Part shown: positions 47,332 through 57,900 of the stretch, piece by piece
Layout of the letters: every line of letters starts with the position of its first letter
Numbering within the stretch: the first letter of the stretch is position 1
From: Comamonadaceae bacterium
GTDB taxonomy: Bacteria; Pseudomonadota; Gammaproteobacteria; Burkholderiales; Burkholderiaceae_C
DNA: 64,000 nucleotides
Assembly: GCA_027488215.1 (NCBI GenBank)
Contig: JAIYCB010000011.1
Span: 1 to 64,000 of the forward strand
Reading direction: 5' to 3'
Notes under the pieces: model-generated
Database searches by the model: none
What the model was told of the DNA's origin: nothing
Seen by the model: only the letters and a program-made list of their open reading frames with translations
Program-made: the position numbers and the translations under genes

Positions 47332-47428
47332 CCATCGCGGTAAGTCTCACCCTTTCATCGGAATAGACTCAACCCGTCATCGCGAGAGATCTCAACCTGT
47401 CATCGCGAGCATAGCGTGGCGATCCAAT
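47332..47428. repeat. Array of four 22-23-nt tandem units ending in a palindromic repeat
   Basis: The core (C/T)CATCG recurs at 47332, 47355, 47377 and 47400, i.e. with 23-, 22- and 23-nt spacing. The units read roughly GTCATCGCGAGAGATCTCAACC and decay leftwards. The last unit continues as GCATAGCGTGGCGATCCA, almost the same as the terminal repeats found inside recC. It lies just after amiC in a convergent intergenic region. Confidence 0.7.
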
Positions 47429-47528
47429 TGCAGCACAGCGCATCAGCCCAAGGCAAATGCATGGTCAAGTGCCATCAGGGTCATGGCACTGACTGAAATT
47501 CCCCCCGGATTTGACCCAGAAAGCCAAC

Positions 47529-48728
47529 TCAAGCCACTGCAGAAGGGTTTTGGCGCAACCAGGCCTTGAGCCGTTCCACCCCTTGCGCCAGCCGCGCCAG
47601 GTCTTTGGATGCGAAGCACCAACGCAGCCAACCTGCCGCTTCGGGGGCAAAGGCCTCGCCCGGGGCCAGGCCCAGACCGGCTTCGGCTACCAGCCGTTTG
47701 GCCGTAGCTACTGCATCGGAGTGGCCGTCGAGCCTAAAAAACGCGTACATGCCGCCTTTGGCCGGGGCCACTTGCACGCCCGGCACCGCTTGCAACAGCG
47801 GCACCAGGGTGTCGCGGCAGGCTTTGAGGTGGGCCACCACGCTGGGCGTGATGTCGGCGGTATTTTGCAAAGCCACCACCCCGGCGCGCTGGGTGAACAC
47901 TGAGGCGCAAGAGGTGTTGAACTCGATCAGCTTGCCCATCTGCGGCGTCATGGCTGCAGGCATGACCAACCAGCCCAAACGCCAGCCGGTCATCAAAAAG
48001 CTCTTGGAAAAGCTGTGCACCACGACCAGTCGGTCATCGGGCTCGGCCACATCGAGAAAAGACGGAGCGCAGCCGTTGGCGGTGTCGGTTTCGTAATACA
48101 GGCGCTCATACACCTCGTCGGCCAGCACCCAGGTGCCGGTTTTGCGGCAATGCGCCAAGATCTCGGCCTGCTCGGCGCGGCTGAGTGTCCAGCCCGTGGG
48201 GTTGTTGGGCGAATTGACGATCAGCATGCGCGTGGCGGGCGTGATGGCGGCTTTGAGCGCCGCCATGTCGAGCTGCCACTGACCAGCCACCGGGCGCAGC
48301 GACACGCATTTCAAATTGGCGCCCATCACCAAAGCCTGTGCAGTCAAGTTGGGCCACACAGGTGTCACGGCAACCACCTCATCACCGGCGTCGATCAGGG
48401 CTTGTGCGGCCAACATCAGGGCATTCACGCCGCCCGAGGTGATGGCCAAACGGTCTAAGTCAACGGGACCGTGCAGAGTCGACATGTATTCGGAAACCGC
48501 CTCGCGCAACTGCGGCAGACCCAGGTTGTGTGAATAGAAAGTCTCTCCCTTTTGCAGCGAATCGATGGCCGCTTGGCGCACGCTGTCGGGCGTTACCTCG
48601 TCAGACTCTCCAAACCAAAAGGCCAACACATCAGGGCGACCCATGCCCGCATTGGCGACTTCACGGATGCGGGATTCTTCCAGGTCCATGACGGCCTGGC
48701 GCATGAAAGGAGCGGAGTTTTTGTTCAT
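47529..48728 (-). CDS. Pyridoxal-phosphate-dependent aminotransferase (class I)
   Basis: A 399-residue fold type I aminotransferase. The PLP lysine is in VHSFSKSFLMTGWRLGW; NSPNNPTGW, DEVYERLYY and the C-terminal LRWCFAS arginine region complete the signature. Related to aspartate/aromatic aminotransferase-like enzymes; the donor and acceptor are not predictable. The start was placed at the ATG giving MNKNSAPFMRQ; the track frame adds 16 residues. Confidence 0.91.
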   Translation of the reverse strand: MNKNSAPFMRQAVMDLEESRIREVANAGMGRPDVLAFWFGESDEVTPDSVRQAAIDSLQKGETFYSHNLGLPQLREAVSEYMSTLHGPVDLDRLAITSGGVNALMLAAQALIDAGDEVVAVTPVWPNLTAQALVMGANLKCVSLRPVAGQWQLDMAALKAAITPATRMLIVNSPNNPTGWTLSRAEQAEILAHCRKTGTWVLADEVYERLYYETDTANGCAPSFLDVAEPDDRLVVVHSFSKSFLMTGWRLGWLVMPAAMTPQMGKLIEFNTSCASVFTQRAGVVALQNTADITPSVVAHLKACRDTLVPLLQAVPGVQVAPAKGGMYAFFRLDGHSDAVATAKRLVAEAGLGLAPGEAFAPEAAGWLRWCFASKDLARLAQGVERLKAWLRQNPSAVA

Positions 48729-48861
48729 GCCCGCATCGTAAAGGTTCAGGAACTCGCAGCGAGTCACCTCTTGCACAGAATTTCATCACGACGGAACAAG
48801 CGCTTGCAGATATTTCGGGCTTGCTTATGATGCACAGCACAACCAAAACAGGGAGACCGCC

Positions 48862-49128
48862 ATGAAAACTCGGCATTTAGCGTCGACGTTCGCCAGCGTG
48901 GGTTTGGGACTGGGATTGCTGGCGGCCTTGCCAACGAGCTGGGCAGCGGACAGCTTCACCGCCGTGACCGCCACCGACAAACCAACCAAGAAACCCAAAC
49001 CAGCCAAAGCACCCAAGCCGCCCACCGACAAAGGATCGGCAGAAAGCAAGACCGAGCGCGACAAACGCCTTTTGCGCGAATGTCGGGGCAGACCCAACAC
49101 AGGAGCGTGCGAAGGCTACGCCAGCTGA
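48862..49128 (+). CDS. Small secreted lysine/proline-rich protein
   Basis: An 88-residue protein with a Sec signal (hydrophobic VGLGLGLLAALPTSWAADS; cleavage near WAA) and a mature part rich in Lys, Pro and Thr (KPTKKPKPAKAPKPPTDKG) ending in two cysteines (ECRGRPNTGACEGYAS). No domain is recognised. The ATG has GGGAGA upstream. The mature protein is very basic and probably disordered. It is convergent with recD, 5 bp apart. Confidence 0.7.
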   Translation: MKTRHLASTFASVGLGLGLLAALPTSWAADSFTAVTATDKPTKKPKPAKAPKPPTDKGSAESKTERDKRLLRECRGRPNTGACEGYAS

Positions 49129-49133
49129 ATGCT

Positions 49134-51236
49134 TCAGGCACCGGGCTGCACAATCGCCTCAGCCCACCGCTGCGCCAAACCACTGGCACGAACGCTGGGG
49201 CGCTCGATGGCCGCTTCGAGCAAACCGGCTTCGGCCTCGACCAAGGTGAACTGTTCGCGAGCCCGGGTGATGCCGGTGTAGACCAGCTCGCGGCTGAGCA
49301 CCTCAGCGCCGCCCGGGGGCAGCACCAGCGCGGTGTGTTCGAACTCCGAGCCCTGGCTTTTGTGCACCGTCATGACAAACGCGGTGTCGACCTGAGCCAA
49401 GCGCATGACGCTCACCGAGCGCAGGACTTCACCGTCCAGAAACCAGACCTTGAGCTTGCCTTCCGTACCCGGCAACACCACGCCCACGTCGCCGTTGAAC
49501 ACGCCCAGCTGCGCGTCGTTGCGCGTGACCATGACGGGCCGCCCCTCGTACCAATCGCCTTTGACCTTCAGCAGGCCCGCATCGGCCAGGGCTTTTTGCA
49601 CCGCCGCATTCAGCGTTTGCGTGCCCCAGTCGCCCTGGTGCACCGCGCACAAAATGCGAAACCGCTCGAAGGCCTTGAGCACGCTGCGCACCCATTGGGC
49701 GTGGCTTTCGCTAGACGACTCGGCACCCTGCCCTGTCGGGCCGGTATGCAAAAGGCGCAGGTAATCGGCATATGAAGGCCTGCCCTCTGCGCCCAGCGCC
49801 AGAGCGCAAACGGCTTGGGGGCTACTCGGCTGGACTGCCGACACCGGCGAGTCGACCGCACTGACCGAGCCAGCCAAGCAGGCGCGGGCCGCCGCCGCAT
49901 CGCCCCGGTTCACGGCCAGCGCCAGTTGGCCAATGGCGCCTTTGAAGCGGCGGCTTTGTCGCAGCATCACGATTTGCTGCGCCAGTACGGGGGCCGGATC
50001 GGGCAGCACAAAATGGGCAGCCAGTGACTGTCCGGCTAAGCGCTGAACATACTGTGCCGTCGCCGCGCTGTAGCGGCCCGCTGCCGCGTCTTGGCAGAGG
50101 TCGCCCAGCACCGCACCGGCTTCAACCGAAGCCAGCTGGTCTTTATCGCCCAACAGCACCAAGCGCGCCGTGGGCGGCAAGGCTTGCAGCAGCGCATCCA
50201 TCATTTCCAGGTGCACCATGGAGGCTTCATCCACGATCAGCACATCCACATCGAGCGGGTTGGCAGCGTGGTAGCGGAACTGGCGCGTGTCGGGCCGTGC
50301 CCCCAGCAGCGAATGCAGCGTGCGCGCCGGGCCCATGCGGGCGATCAGCGCGTTCAGGTCCAGCCCAGCATCGGCAGGAACGGGCAGACGGGTCAAGGCG
50401 TCGTCAATCGATTGCTTGAGCCGCGCCGCCGCCTTGCCTGTGGGCGCGGCCAGCGCCACGCGCAGGGGGCTGCCGCCCTCGTGCAACGCGAGCAGCAAGG
50501 CCAGCAGGCGGGCGGCGGTGTAGGTCTTGCCGGTGCCAGGCCCGCCTGTGATGACCGACAGCCGCGCACGCAGCGCCACGGCGCAGGCGACTTTTTGCCA
50601 GTCGGTGGCGCGGGGGTCTTCGGGGTTGGGGGCAAAGAACCGGTCCAGCCATTCACGTGCAGCAGCCTCGTGCACAGCCTGGGGCTCGCCCGCACGCTGC
50701 AGCAGGCCCTGTCCCACGCGCCGCTCGTAGCCCGCATACCGGCGCAGGTACAAGAGTGGCGCATCGGCGGGGCCGCCCAGCACCAGCGGCTGGCACTGGT
50801 CGGGGGCGTTGGCGTCGCGCAGACAGGTACCCTGCGCATGGCCTTGCAAAACGGTTTGCCAGTCGACCCGCGTGGCGGGCAGGTGCGTCCACAAGGCCTT
50901 GAGGCCTTGCGCGCCCTCCACCGCTGCCGCAGGCCAGCCCAGCAAGGCCACAGGCGGCTGGCACAGATCGGCCAGCGGCAGGCAGGTGTGGCCGCGCCCT
51001 TCCATTTGGGCCAGCACGGCCGCAGCCACCAGCAGCGCCGGGCTGGCGTGGGCATCGAGCCGCAACAATTGCGCGGCCAGCGCGCTGTCGATGTGGCGCA
51101 GCAGGCCTTGCCCGGTCCACAGGTTCAGCCACTGCAGGGTCTGTGCGGCACTCAGGCTTTGATGGGGAAAATCGCTCAGCCAGTCCATTTGCGCGTTGGG
51201 CACGGTTGTCATGCGTGAGGTTTTTTTCTGGTTCAT
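49134..51236 (-). CDS. recD: Exodeoxyribonuclease V subunit alpha (RecD)
   Basis: 5'-3' helicase subunit of RecBCD for double-strand break repair. Walker A is ITGGPGTGKTYTAAR, Walker B VLIVDEASMV, and the SF1 motif FVMTVHKSQGSEFEHT is near the C-terminus. The 700 residues exceed E. coli RecD slightly. It is the last gene of the recC-recB-recD operon, overlapping recB by 4 nt (ATGA). Confidence 0.95.
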   Translation of the reverse strand: MNQKKTSRMTTVPNAQMDWLSDFPHQSLSAAQTLQWLNLWTGQGLLRHIDSALAAQLLRLDAHASPALLVAAAVLAQMEGRGHTCLPLADLCQPPVALLGWPAAAVEGAQGLKALWTHLPATRVDWQTVLQGHAQGTCLRDANAPDQCQPLVLGGPADAPLLYLRRYAGYERRVGQGLLQRAGEPQAVHEAAAREWLDRFFAPNPEDPRATDWQKVACAVALRARLSVITGGPGTGKTYTAARLLALLLALHEGGSPLRVALAAPTGKAAARLKQSIDDALTRLPVPADAGLDLNALIARMGPARTLHSLLGARPDTRQFRYHAANPLDVDVLIVDEASMVHLEMMDALLQALPPTARLVLLGDKDQLASVEAGAVLGDLCQDAAAGRYSAATAQYVQRLAGQSLAAHFVLPDPAPVLAQQIVMLRQSRRFKGAIGQLALAVNRGDAAAARACLAGSVSAVDSPVSAVQPSSPQAVCALALGAEGRPSYADYLRLLHTGPTGQGAESSSESHAQWVRSVLKAFERFRILCAVHQGDWGTQTLNAAVQKALADAGLLKVKGDWYEGRPVMVTRNDAQLGVFNGDVGVVLPGTEGKLKVWFLDGEVLRSVSVMRLAQVDTAFVMTVHKSQGSEFEHTALVLPPGGAEVLSRELVYTGITRAREQFTLVEAEAGLLEAAIERPSVRASGLAQRWAEAIVQPGA

Positions 51237-54200
51237 CGCGCCACCTCTTCTTTGAGCATGGCGTCCAGACCATCGAGCAATGCCAGTGATGCGGGCAAAG
51301 TACAGCAGCCGCCCGCAGGTCCATCGATGCCGCGCAGGAACAGGTAGACCGCGCCGCCGATCTGCTTCGCCGGATCGTAGGCATCCCCCAGGCGGGCGCG
51401 CAGCAGGCGGTGCAGTGCCAGCATGTAGAGCGCCGCCTGCACCTCGTAGCGGTGGTGGGCCATGGCGGCATCCAGCGCCTGCGCGGTGTAGGCCGCGTCA
51501 TCGGTGCCCAGGTGGTTGGATTTGTAGTCGAGCACCCAGTAGCGGCCTTCGTGCTCGAACACCAGGTCTGCAAAGCCCATCAGCATGCCATGCAGCTGCG
51601 CATCGGGCAGTTGCGGGCGGCTCACGCCGGGCAACAAATGCTGCTGACACAGGGCATCGACCTCGCGCGCATGCAGCCGCCCGGCGGGCAACCAGAACTC
51701 CATCTCGGGCAACAAGGCAGTCAAGGCGTTCAGCGGCACGTTCGGTCCGCGCAAGGGCTGGGCCACCACACGGCCGAGCCAACGCACCACGTCGTCGGCC
51801 TGGGTCTTGTAGCCTGCGTTTTCGCAACGCTGCTTGAGACGCAAGGCCTTTGGCTCGTCGAGTGCAAAGCCGTCGGCCGCCAGCCATTCGAGCTGGTCGT
51901 GCAAAAAATTGCCCGCTGTGGGGCCTTTGGCAAAGCCATGCCATGCGGCCAATGCGCCGGGGCTGGCCACCCAAGCATTTGGCATGGCCGTTTCTTCAGG
52001 TGGCTCATCGTCTGCAGGGCGCGGTGGATTCAGGTGCAACACCAAGGGCGCCAGGGTCTGCGCAGACAGGTCACGCGTCAGGCGAGAAAAACTCGCAATC
52101 GTCCACGACTTGTCGATGCGGGCGGTGCAGTTCAGGGCGTCGCGCAACTCTGCGTTTTGCGCGGGCTTGTGCCACAGCGTGAGCGGCACCTCGGCGGTAG
52201 CGAATTGCAAGCTCACCGACAAGGCCTGACCTTGCGCATCGGTCTGCAGGTCTTTCAGCTTGCTCAGCCAGTCGGCAGCCCCCAATTCTTGACCGCTGCC
52301 CAGCAAATGTCCGGCGGCACTGCCGTGGTTCACACAGGTCTTGCCATTGGCGCGCTTGACCGCGCTCCAGCCCACCCACAGCGCATGGCGCGCCCGCGTG
52401 AGCGCCACGTACCACAGGCGCAGGTCTTCACGCAGGCGGTCGCGGTCGGCCACGCGGGTGTCGTCCTTGTCAAAGTCCAGCGTCCAGTGGCGCCCGCCCT
52501 CGCCGTCATGGCGCTGCAGCACCGGTGTTTTGTGCGCTTCCATCACGCGGTGGCTGTGCGCAAAGGGCAGACACACCACCGGGTACTCCAGGCCCTTGCT
52601 GGCGTGGATGGTGATGACCTTGACGAGATCTTCGTCGCTCTCCAGCCGCACGGTTTGTTCTTCGCTGCCACTGGCGTTGCCCGACTGGGCTTCGTCGATC
52701 TGCTGAACCAGCCAGCGGATCAAGGCCTGCTCGCCATCGAGCTGGCTGCTGGCCGCTTGCAGCAGCTCGGCCAGGTGCAGCACATTGGTCAGACGCCGCT
52801 CGCCATCGGGCTCGCCACGCCAGCGTCCTGCCAGCTGCAGCACATGCAGCGAATGGCGCAGCATGGCCAGCACGCCTTGGCTTTGCCAAGTCTGGTGCAG
52901 CTCGCGCATCTGCTCGGCGCGGGTGTCCAGCAGTTCGTCTTGTGTGGCCAGGTCATACAGCTCGGCCAGCGACAGGCCCACCGTGCGCGTACCCAAAGCG
53001 GCGCGCACGCGGCGCATGTCTTGGGGCTCGGCCACACCGCGCAGCCACAGGCACAGGTCTTGTGCTTCGTCGCTGGCGAACACCGAGTCACGGTCCGACA
53101 GATACACCGAGGCCACTCCGCGCACACGCAGCGCATCGCGCACGGCGGCGGCCTCTTTGCCGGTGCGCACCAGCACGGCGATGTCTTTGGGTTGCAAGGG
53201 TTTGTCGCCCTTTTCCGCATCGGCAAAACGCGCCTGCGGGTCACTCAACCACGCCACAATTTGCTCGGCGCACAGGGCCGAAAGATGCGTTTGCGCGTCA
53301 CGCTGGCTGCGCAAAGTGGCGTCGTGCACCATGGTCATGGCTTTCACATCGCCTGCGCTCGTTATGAAAATTTCATCGCGACCTTTCGCACCCACGGGCT
53401 GGAACGGGAGCGGGTCTTGATCGCCTTGCTTGTAGCCAAAAGCGTCTGGTGCAATTTGGAACCAGCGGTTGACCACCTCAACCACTTCCGAAGTGGAGCG
53501 GAAGTTGGTGCCCAGCACATGGTGGCGGCCTGCGGTGGCGCGGCGCGCGTCCAGGTAGCTGTGGATGTCCGCACCCCGGAAACCATAGATCGATTGCTTG
53601 GGGTCGCCAATCAACAGCAACGCCGTTTCTGGCCGGTTCTCGGCCGTGCGGTAAATGCGGTCAAAGATGCGGAACTGCAGCGGCGAGGTGTCCTGGAACT
53701 CGTCGATCATCGCCACCGGAAACTGCTCACGCAGGCGCTGGGCCAGTCGCTCGCCAGAGTCAGGATCGGCCAGCGCCACATCGAGGCGCTGCAGCATGTC
53801 GGCAAAGCCGAACAAACCGCTGCGCTGCTTGAGTTCGGCCATGCGCTGCATGACGTGGGTGCGGGCGTGCAGGCGGGCGGCCTGCGCAGGTTCGGGCAGT
53901 GCTTGCAAGGCGGCTTGCAGGTCGGCGTAGGCCAGGCTTTCGGGCGGCAAGTCCACCGGCCCTTCGCCGGGTTTGCGGCAGGCCAGCAGGCCTTCGGGCG
54001 TGAAGCGTACCCAGCCCGCATCCTTCATGTTCTTTTTCAAGGCCGATGCGTCGTCCTGGCTCACAGACCATTGCTTGAGCACATCCAGCCATTCCGCGCA
54101 TTTTTTGTAGCTCAGCTTTCGTCCGTCCCAGCTGGACTTGTGGTGCTCCAGCTGACCCTCGATCCACCCCAGCAAGTTGTCAGCCTTCTCGGCCCAACCC

Positions 54201-54910
54201 CGCTTGAGCTCGGCCAGTCTGGCTTCGCGCTCGGCCAGGGCCGCGCCAAACACCTGCGCCAGCGTGCCAGGCTCGGCATCGGGCAAGGACACAGCCATCA
54301 GGGCGCGCATGTCCTTGTCGAGGGCATCCACATCGCGCCAGACGCCTTGCACCTGCGCCACCAGCGGTGTGGCCATGGGGTAGAGCTGCTGACGCCAGTA
54401 GTCCTGCACGGCTTCGAGGCGCAACGCAGCTTCGTCACCCACCAGGTTTTCTTCAAACAGGCTGCCGCTGTCGAAGGCGTGTTCGCGCAGCATGCGCTGG
54501 CACCAGGCGTCGATGGTGTAGACCGCCGCATCGTCCATGGCCTGTGCGGCCAGCGCCAGGCGGTGGGCCGCTTGTTCGCGAGGCTCGCCTGGCTCGTATT
54601 CCTCCTGTAGTTGCTTGAGGAAATCGTCATCGGTTTGTGCAATGCCCCTGAACACCTGCGCCGCCTCGGTCAGCCGGGCACGGATGCGGTCCGACAGCTC
54701 GCGGGTGGCGGCGCGGGTGAAGGTCATCACGAGCACGTCTTGCGGCAGCATGGGGCTCACGGGCGCGGTGCCATCCTGGCCATGACCCAGCACCAGGCGC
54801 ACATAGAGCGCGGCAATCGTCCAGGTCTTGCCCGTGCCTGCGCTGGCCTCGATCAGGTGGCTGCCGCGCAGGGGGAAGGTGCGCGGGTTGAGGACATGGG
54901 CGGTGCTCAT
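51233..54910 (-). CDS. recB: Exodeoxyribonuclease V subunit beta (RecB)
   Basis: 3'-5' helicase and the nuclease of RecBCD, 1225 residues. Walker A is IEASAGTGKTWTIAALYVRL, Walker B MIDEFQDTSPLQFRIF, motif V/VI is VITIHASKGLEYPVV and WYVALTRARHALWVG. The C-terminal nuclease motif is GFADLVFEHEGRYWVLDYKSNHLG with the D-Y-K catalytic residues. It overlaps recC upstream and recD downstream by 4 nt each. A 1066-residue antisense frame exists but is a shadow. Confidence 0.96.
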   Translation of the reverse strand: MSTAHVLNPRTFPLRGSHLIEASAGTGKTWTIAALYVRLVLGHGQDGTAPVSPMLPQDVLVMTFTRAATRELSDRIRARLTEAAQVFRGIAQTDDDFLKQLQEEYEPGEPREQAAHRLALAAQAMDDAAVYTIDAWCQRMLREHAFDSGSLFEENLVGDEAALRLEAVQDYWRQQLYPMATPLVAQVQGVWRDVDALDKDMRALMAVSLPDAEPGTLAQVFGAALAEREARLAELKRGWAEKADNLLGWIEGQLEHHKSSWDGRKLSYKKCAEWLDVLKQWSVSQDDASALKKNMKDAGWVRFTPEGLLACRKPGEGPVDLPPESLAYADLQAALQALPEPAQAARLHARTHVMQRMAELKQRSGLFGFADMLQRLDVALADPDSGERLAQRLREQFPVAMIDEFQDTSPLQFRIFDRIYRTAENRPETALLLIGDPKQSIYGFRGADIHSYLDARRATAGRHHVLGTNFRSTSEVVEVVNRWFQIAPDAFGYKQGDQDPLPFQPVGAKGRDEIFITSAGDVKAMTMVHDATLRSQRDAQTHLSALCAEQIVAWLSDPQARFADAEKGDKPLQPKDIAVLVRTGKEAAAVRDALRVRGVASVYLSDRDSVFASDEAQDLCLWLRGVAEPQDMRRVRAALGTRTVGLSLAELYDLATQDELLDTRAEQMRELHQTWQSQGVLAMLRHSLHVLQLAGRWRGEPDGERRLTNVLHLAELLQAASSQLDGEQALIRWLVQQIDEAQSGNASGSEEQTVRLESDEDLVKVITIHASKGLEYPVVCLPFAHSHRVMEAHKTPVLQRHDGEGGRHWTLDFDKDDTRVADRDRLREDLRLWYVALTRARHALWVGWSAVKRANGKTCVNHGSAAGHLLGSGQELGAADWLSKLKDLQTDAQGQALSVSLQFATAEVPLTLWHKPAQNAELRDALNCTARIDKSWTIASFSRLTRDLSAQTLAPLVLHLNPPRPADDEPPEETAMPNAWVASPGALAAWHGFAKGPTAGNFLHDQLEWLAADGFALDEPKALRLKQRCENAGYKTQADDVVRWLGRVVAQPLRGPNVPLNALTALLPEMEFWLPAGRLHAREVDALCQQHLLPGVSRPQLPDAQLHGMLMGFADLVFEHEGRYWVLDYKSNHLGTDDAAYTAQALDAAMAHHRYEVQAALYMLALHRLLRARLGDAYDPAKQIGGAVYLFLRGIDGPAGGCCTLPASLALLDGLDAMLKEEVAR

Positions 54911-57900
54911 GGCGCTTCGTCCTCCTCATCGTCTTCGGGCGCATCGGGCAGCGGCTCGATGTCGATCTGCTCCGCCCACGCTTTCAAGGGGGCGTACACT
55001 GTTTGCGCCAGGCGCTCAAACTCACCCGTGGCCAGCAGGTCCTCCACCATGGGGTAGGTGCGGGCCAGGGCCGGGTCCTTGCCCTTCTCGCCGCTCTTGA
55101 ACTCGCCATCTTCGTAGGCATCGGCCAGCGCGTTGAGGTTCTCCGGATCCTTGAGCCACTGCAAGGCTACACCGGGCGGCAGGGGCAGCGGCCAGCGCAT
55201 GCCTTCGGTCCAGGTGGTCAGCAGCGTGGTCAGTTGCTCACGCGCAACTTGCGGCGCTTGCTCGGGCACGCGCAGCACGGCATTGCGCCCCACCACCACG
55301 CACCGCAGGGGCTGGTCCATCGCTGCAGCGGCGAGCGACAGCAACCAGATGTCGATCAGTTTGTCGGCATAGGCCAAGGGCTTTTGGGTCTTGAAGCTGG
55401 CCAGGTCGTTGGCACGCAGGTGCAGGGACAAGTGCCCGCCCTCACCCGTCAACGCATCGCCCAGCGCGTCTTGCAAGGCGACCTCTGCATGCGTCAAGTC
55501 GACCAACACGCGTTCAGCGGCATGGGGGTAAGCCTGGCGTTCGCGCAAGGCAGCGCCCAGCATGGCTTGCAGGCGAGCACTGAGTTTTTGCGCCTCCAGC
55601 GTGCCCACACCCGCCAGCGGCAAAGCCCCGGCCTGGCGCAGGTGCTGCACCACCTGCTGCACATGCGCGGGCAGTGTGTCGGCATTCAGTTCGGTGGGCA
55701 CATGCTGCAGTTCGTGGTCGAGCAGCTGGTACAAGTCCAGCCCACCCAAACCAAAGAGTTCTTCGTCGTGCAGTTCGCTGCGTTCGTCGTCCAGATACAC
55801 CTGCAGGCGTTCACGGAAAAACGCGCCAACGGGTTTGCGCAGGAAGCGGGCCAATTGGGTCAGCGTGATGACGGGCACGCCCTGCGCGGATTCCAGCGGT
55901 GGCAGCAGGCAAGGATCGCCACGTCGCTGCGCTCCTCGCGATGACGAAGCCCATTCGTCGCCCGCACCAGACAATGCCCTTTCTTCCACTTCTGCGTCCT
56001 TCTGACTGTCAACCCGCGCACCCTTTACCTGTTCAACACGAGCTCCCTTTGCTTCGTCATCGCGAGCGAAGCGTGGCGATCTATTCTGAGCAGCCCGCCA
56101 TTCCTTGGCATAGGTCTGCAAACCACTGCCCACTTCAAAGTAAGCGCGGCTGAAAGGTTGCAGCGGGTGCACCGTGGTCAGACGTTCCGCATTGCCCTTG
56201 CCCCAGAGCAGGTCGATCTCGTCGCGCAATTGGGAGACCAGCACCGAGGGCGGTTGTTCGCTGTTGTCGCGCACGCTGCGGCCGCTCCAGCTGACGTAGA
56301 GCACTTGGCGCGCTGACAAGAGCGCTTCGAGCATGAGCTGGCGGTCGTCATCGCGGCGCGAGCGGTCGCCCGGCCGCTGCATACCGGGCAGGCCCATCAG
56401 GTCGAAGTCGGCGCGCGTGCTGCGACGCGGGTAGTCGCCGTCGTTCATGCCCAGCAGGCACACCGCCTTGAACGGGATCGCGCGCATCGGCATGAGTGTG
56501 CAAAACGTCACACCCCCGGCCCGAAAGCGCTGCTCCAGCCGGGGCGTCTTGAGTGCTTCGAGCCAGGCCGATCGCGCCACGGCCAGCGGCACGGCTTCGA
56601 TGAAACCGGCTTCGCCGCAGGCGCGCACCCAGTCGGTCAGCGCCTGGTCAAGCGCAGACAGGGCGTTGCGGTCGTTGTCGTCACGCGGCCTGAACATCGC
56701 GGCCAGCAAGGCACGGCCGCGCTCGGCCCATTGCGCGGGCGTGGCGTCTTGCGTGGCGGTTTGCCACCAGTCGATCAGTGCCTGGAGCAGGTGCGCGAGG
56801 GACCCGGCCAGCTCGGCGTCGAGCCCGCCGACCTCTGGGTAAGGCGTGGCCCCGGGAACGTCTGCATTGAAAGGGTCGGCCCCGCAGGCATAGCCCATGA
56901 GCATGCGTTGCACCCCAAACAGCGCAGAGTTGTCCTCGCCACACACACCGAGGCCGAGGCCCGCGCGGTGCTGGGCAGACAAGCCCCAGCGGATGCCTGA
57001 GCCCGCCATCCAGCGCGTCAGCGTGGGCAAGCCCTCTTCGCTCAGGCCAAAGCGGGCAGCCAGCGCGGGCACTTCGAGCAGCTCGACCAGCTCGCTCATG
57101 CGGCTGCGCTGCTGCGGCAAGGCCAGCAGCCACTCGACCGCCTGGATGAGCGGACTGACGGCCTGCGCGCCCAGGTCGGCAATGTCAAACGGAATGAACC
57201 GCGCATCGCTGCGCTTGTACTGGCCAAACACGGCGCGGATGGCCGGAGCCATGACCTCGATGTCGGGCACCATGACCACCACGTCGCGGGGTGACAAAGG
57301 CTGGTCGCCCGGCGGGGTGTGGAACCACTGCAGCAACTGGTCGTGCAGCACTTCAAGCTCGCGCACCGGGCTGTGGGCGATTTTGAAAACGACCGACTGG
57401 TCGTCCGGGGCCAGTGGCAATGGATTTTTGCCACCGCTGGAGGGCTCGAGGTCGCGGATGCGCCGCTGCAACTGCGACAGCAAGCGCGTGCCGTCTTCAC
57501 CGGGCACATCGTCAAAGAAGTCCAGACGCGGCCACTGCGTGAGTTGCTGCGCCGCCTGCAGGTCGTCAAACGCGTCGAGCTGGCGGATGAAGTCGCGACC
57601 CTGCCGCCCCCAGGCCGCCAGCAACGTGGGCGCATGCAGGTGCATCCGGGCCAGCGGCAAACCGGCCAGGGCCTCGGCCCGGTAGGCATGGCGGCGGCGC
57701 TCAGCCTGCAGCCATTCGCGCCCGTCGATGATGTCACCCCAGTGGTACTGACAGGGGTTGGGCACGGCCAGCATCACCTGGCTGTGCGCGGCCAACGCCG
57801 CCAGCATCTCCAGCAGTTGCCCCGGCATGTGGCTCATGCCAAACACCGACACACGCCGTGCCACGGGGCTTGCCAGGGGCTGGCCCGACTGCAAATGCGC

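Noticed and set aside
47332-47428. CRISPR-like array
   Set aside because: Units are directly adjacent and degenerate, without unique spacers or cas genes. They belong to a repeat family shared with recC.
51410-54610. 1066-residue plus-strand ORF opposite recB
   Set aside because: RecB on the other strand has complete helicase and nuclease motifs. The antisense frame is a codon-bias shadow with no recognisable domain.
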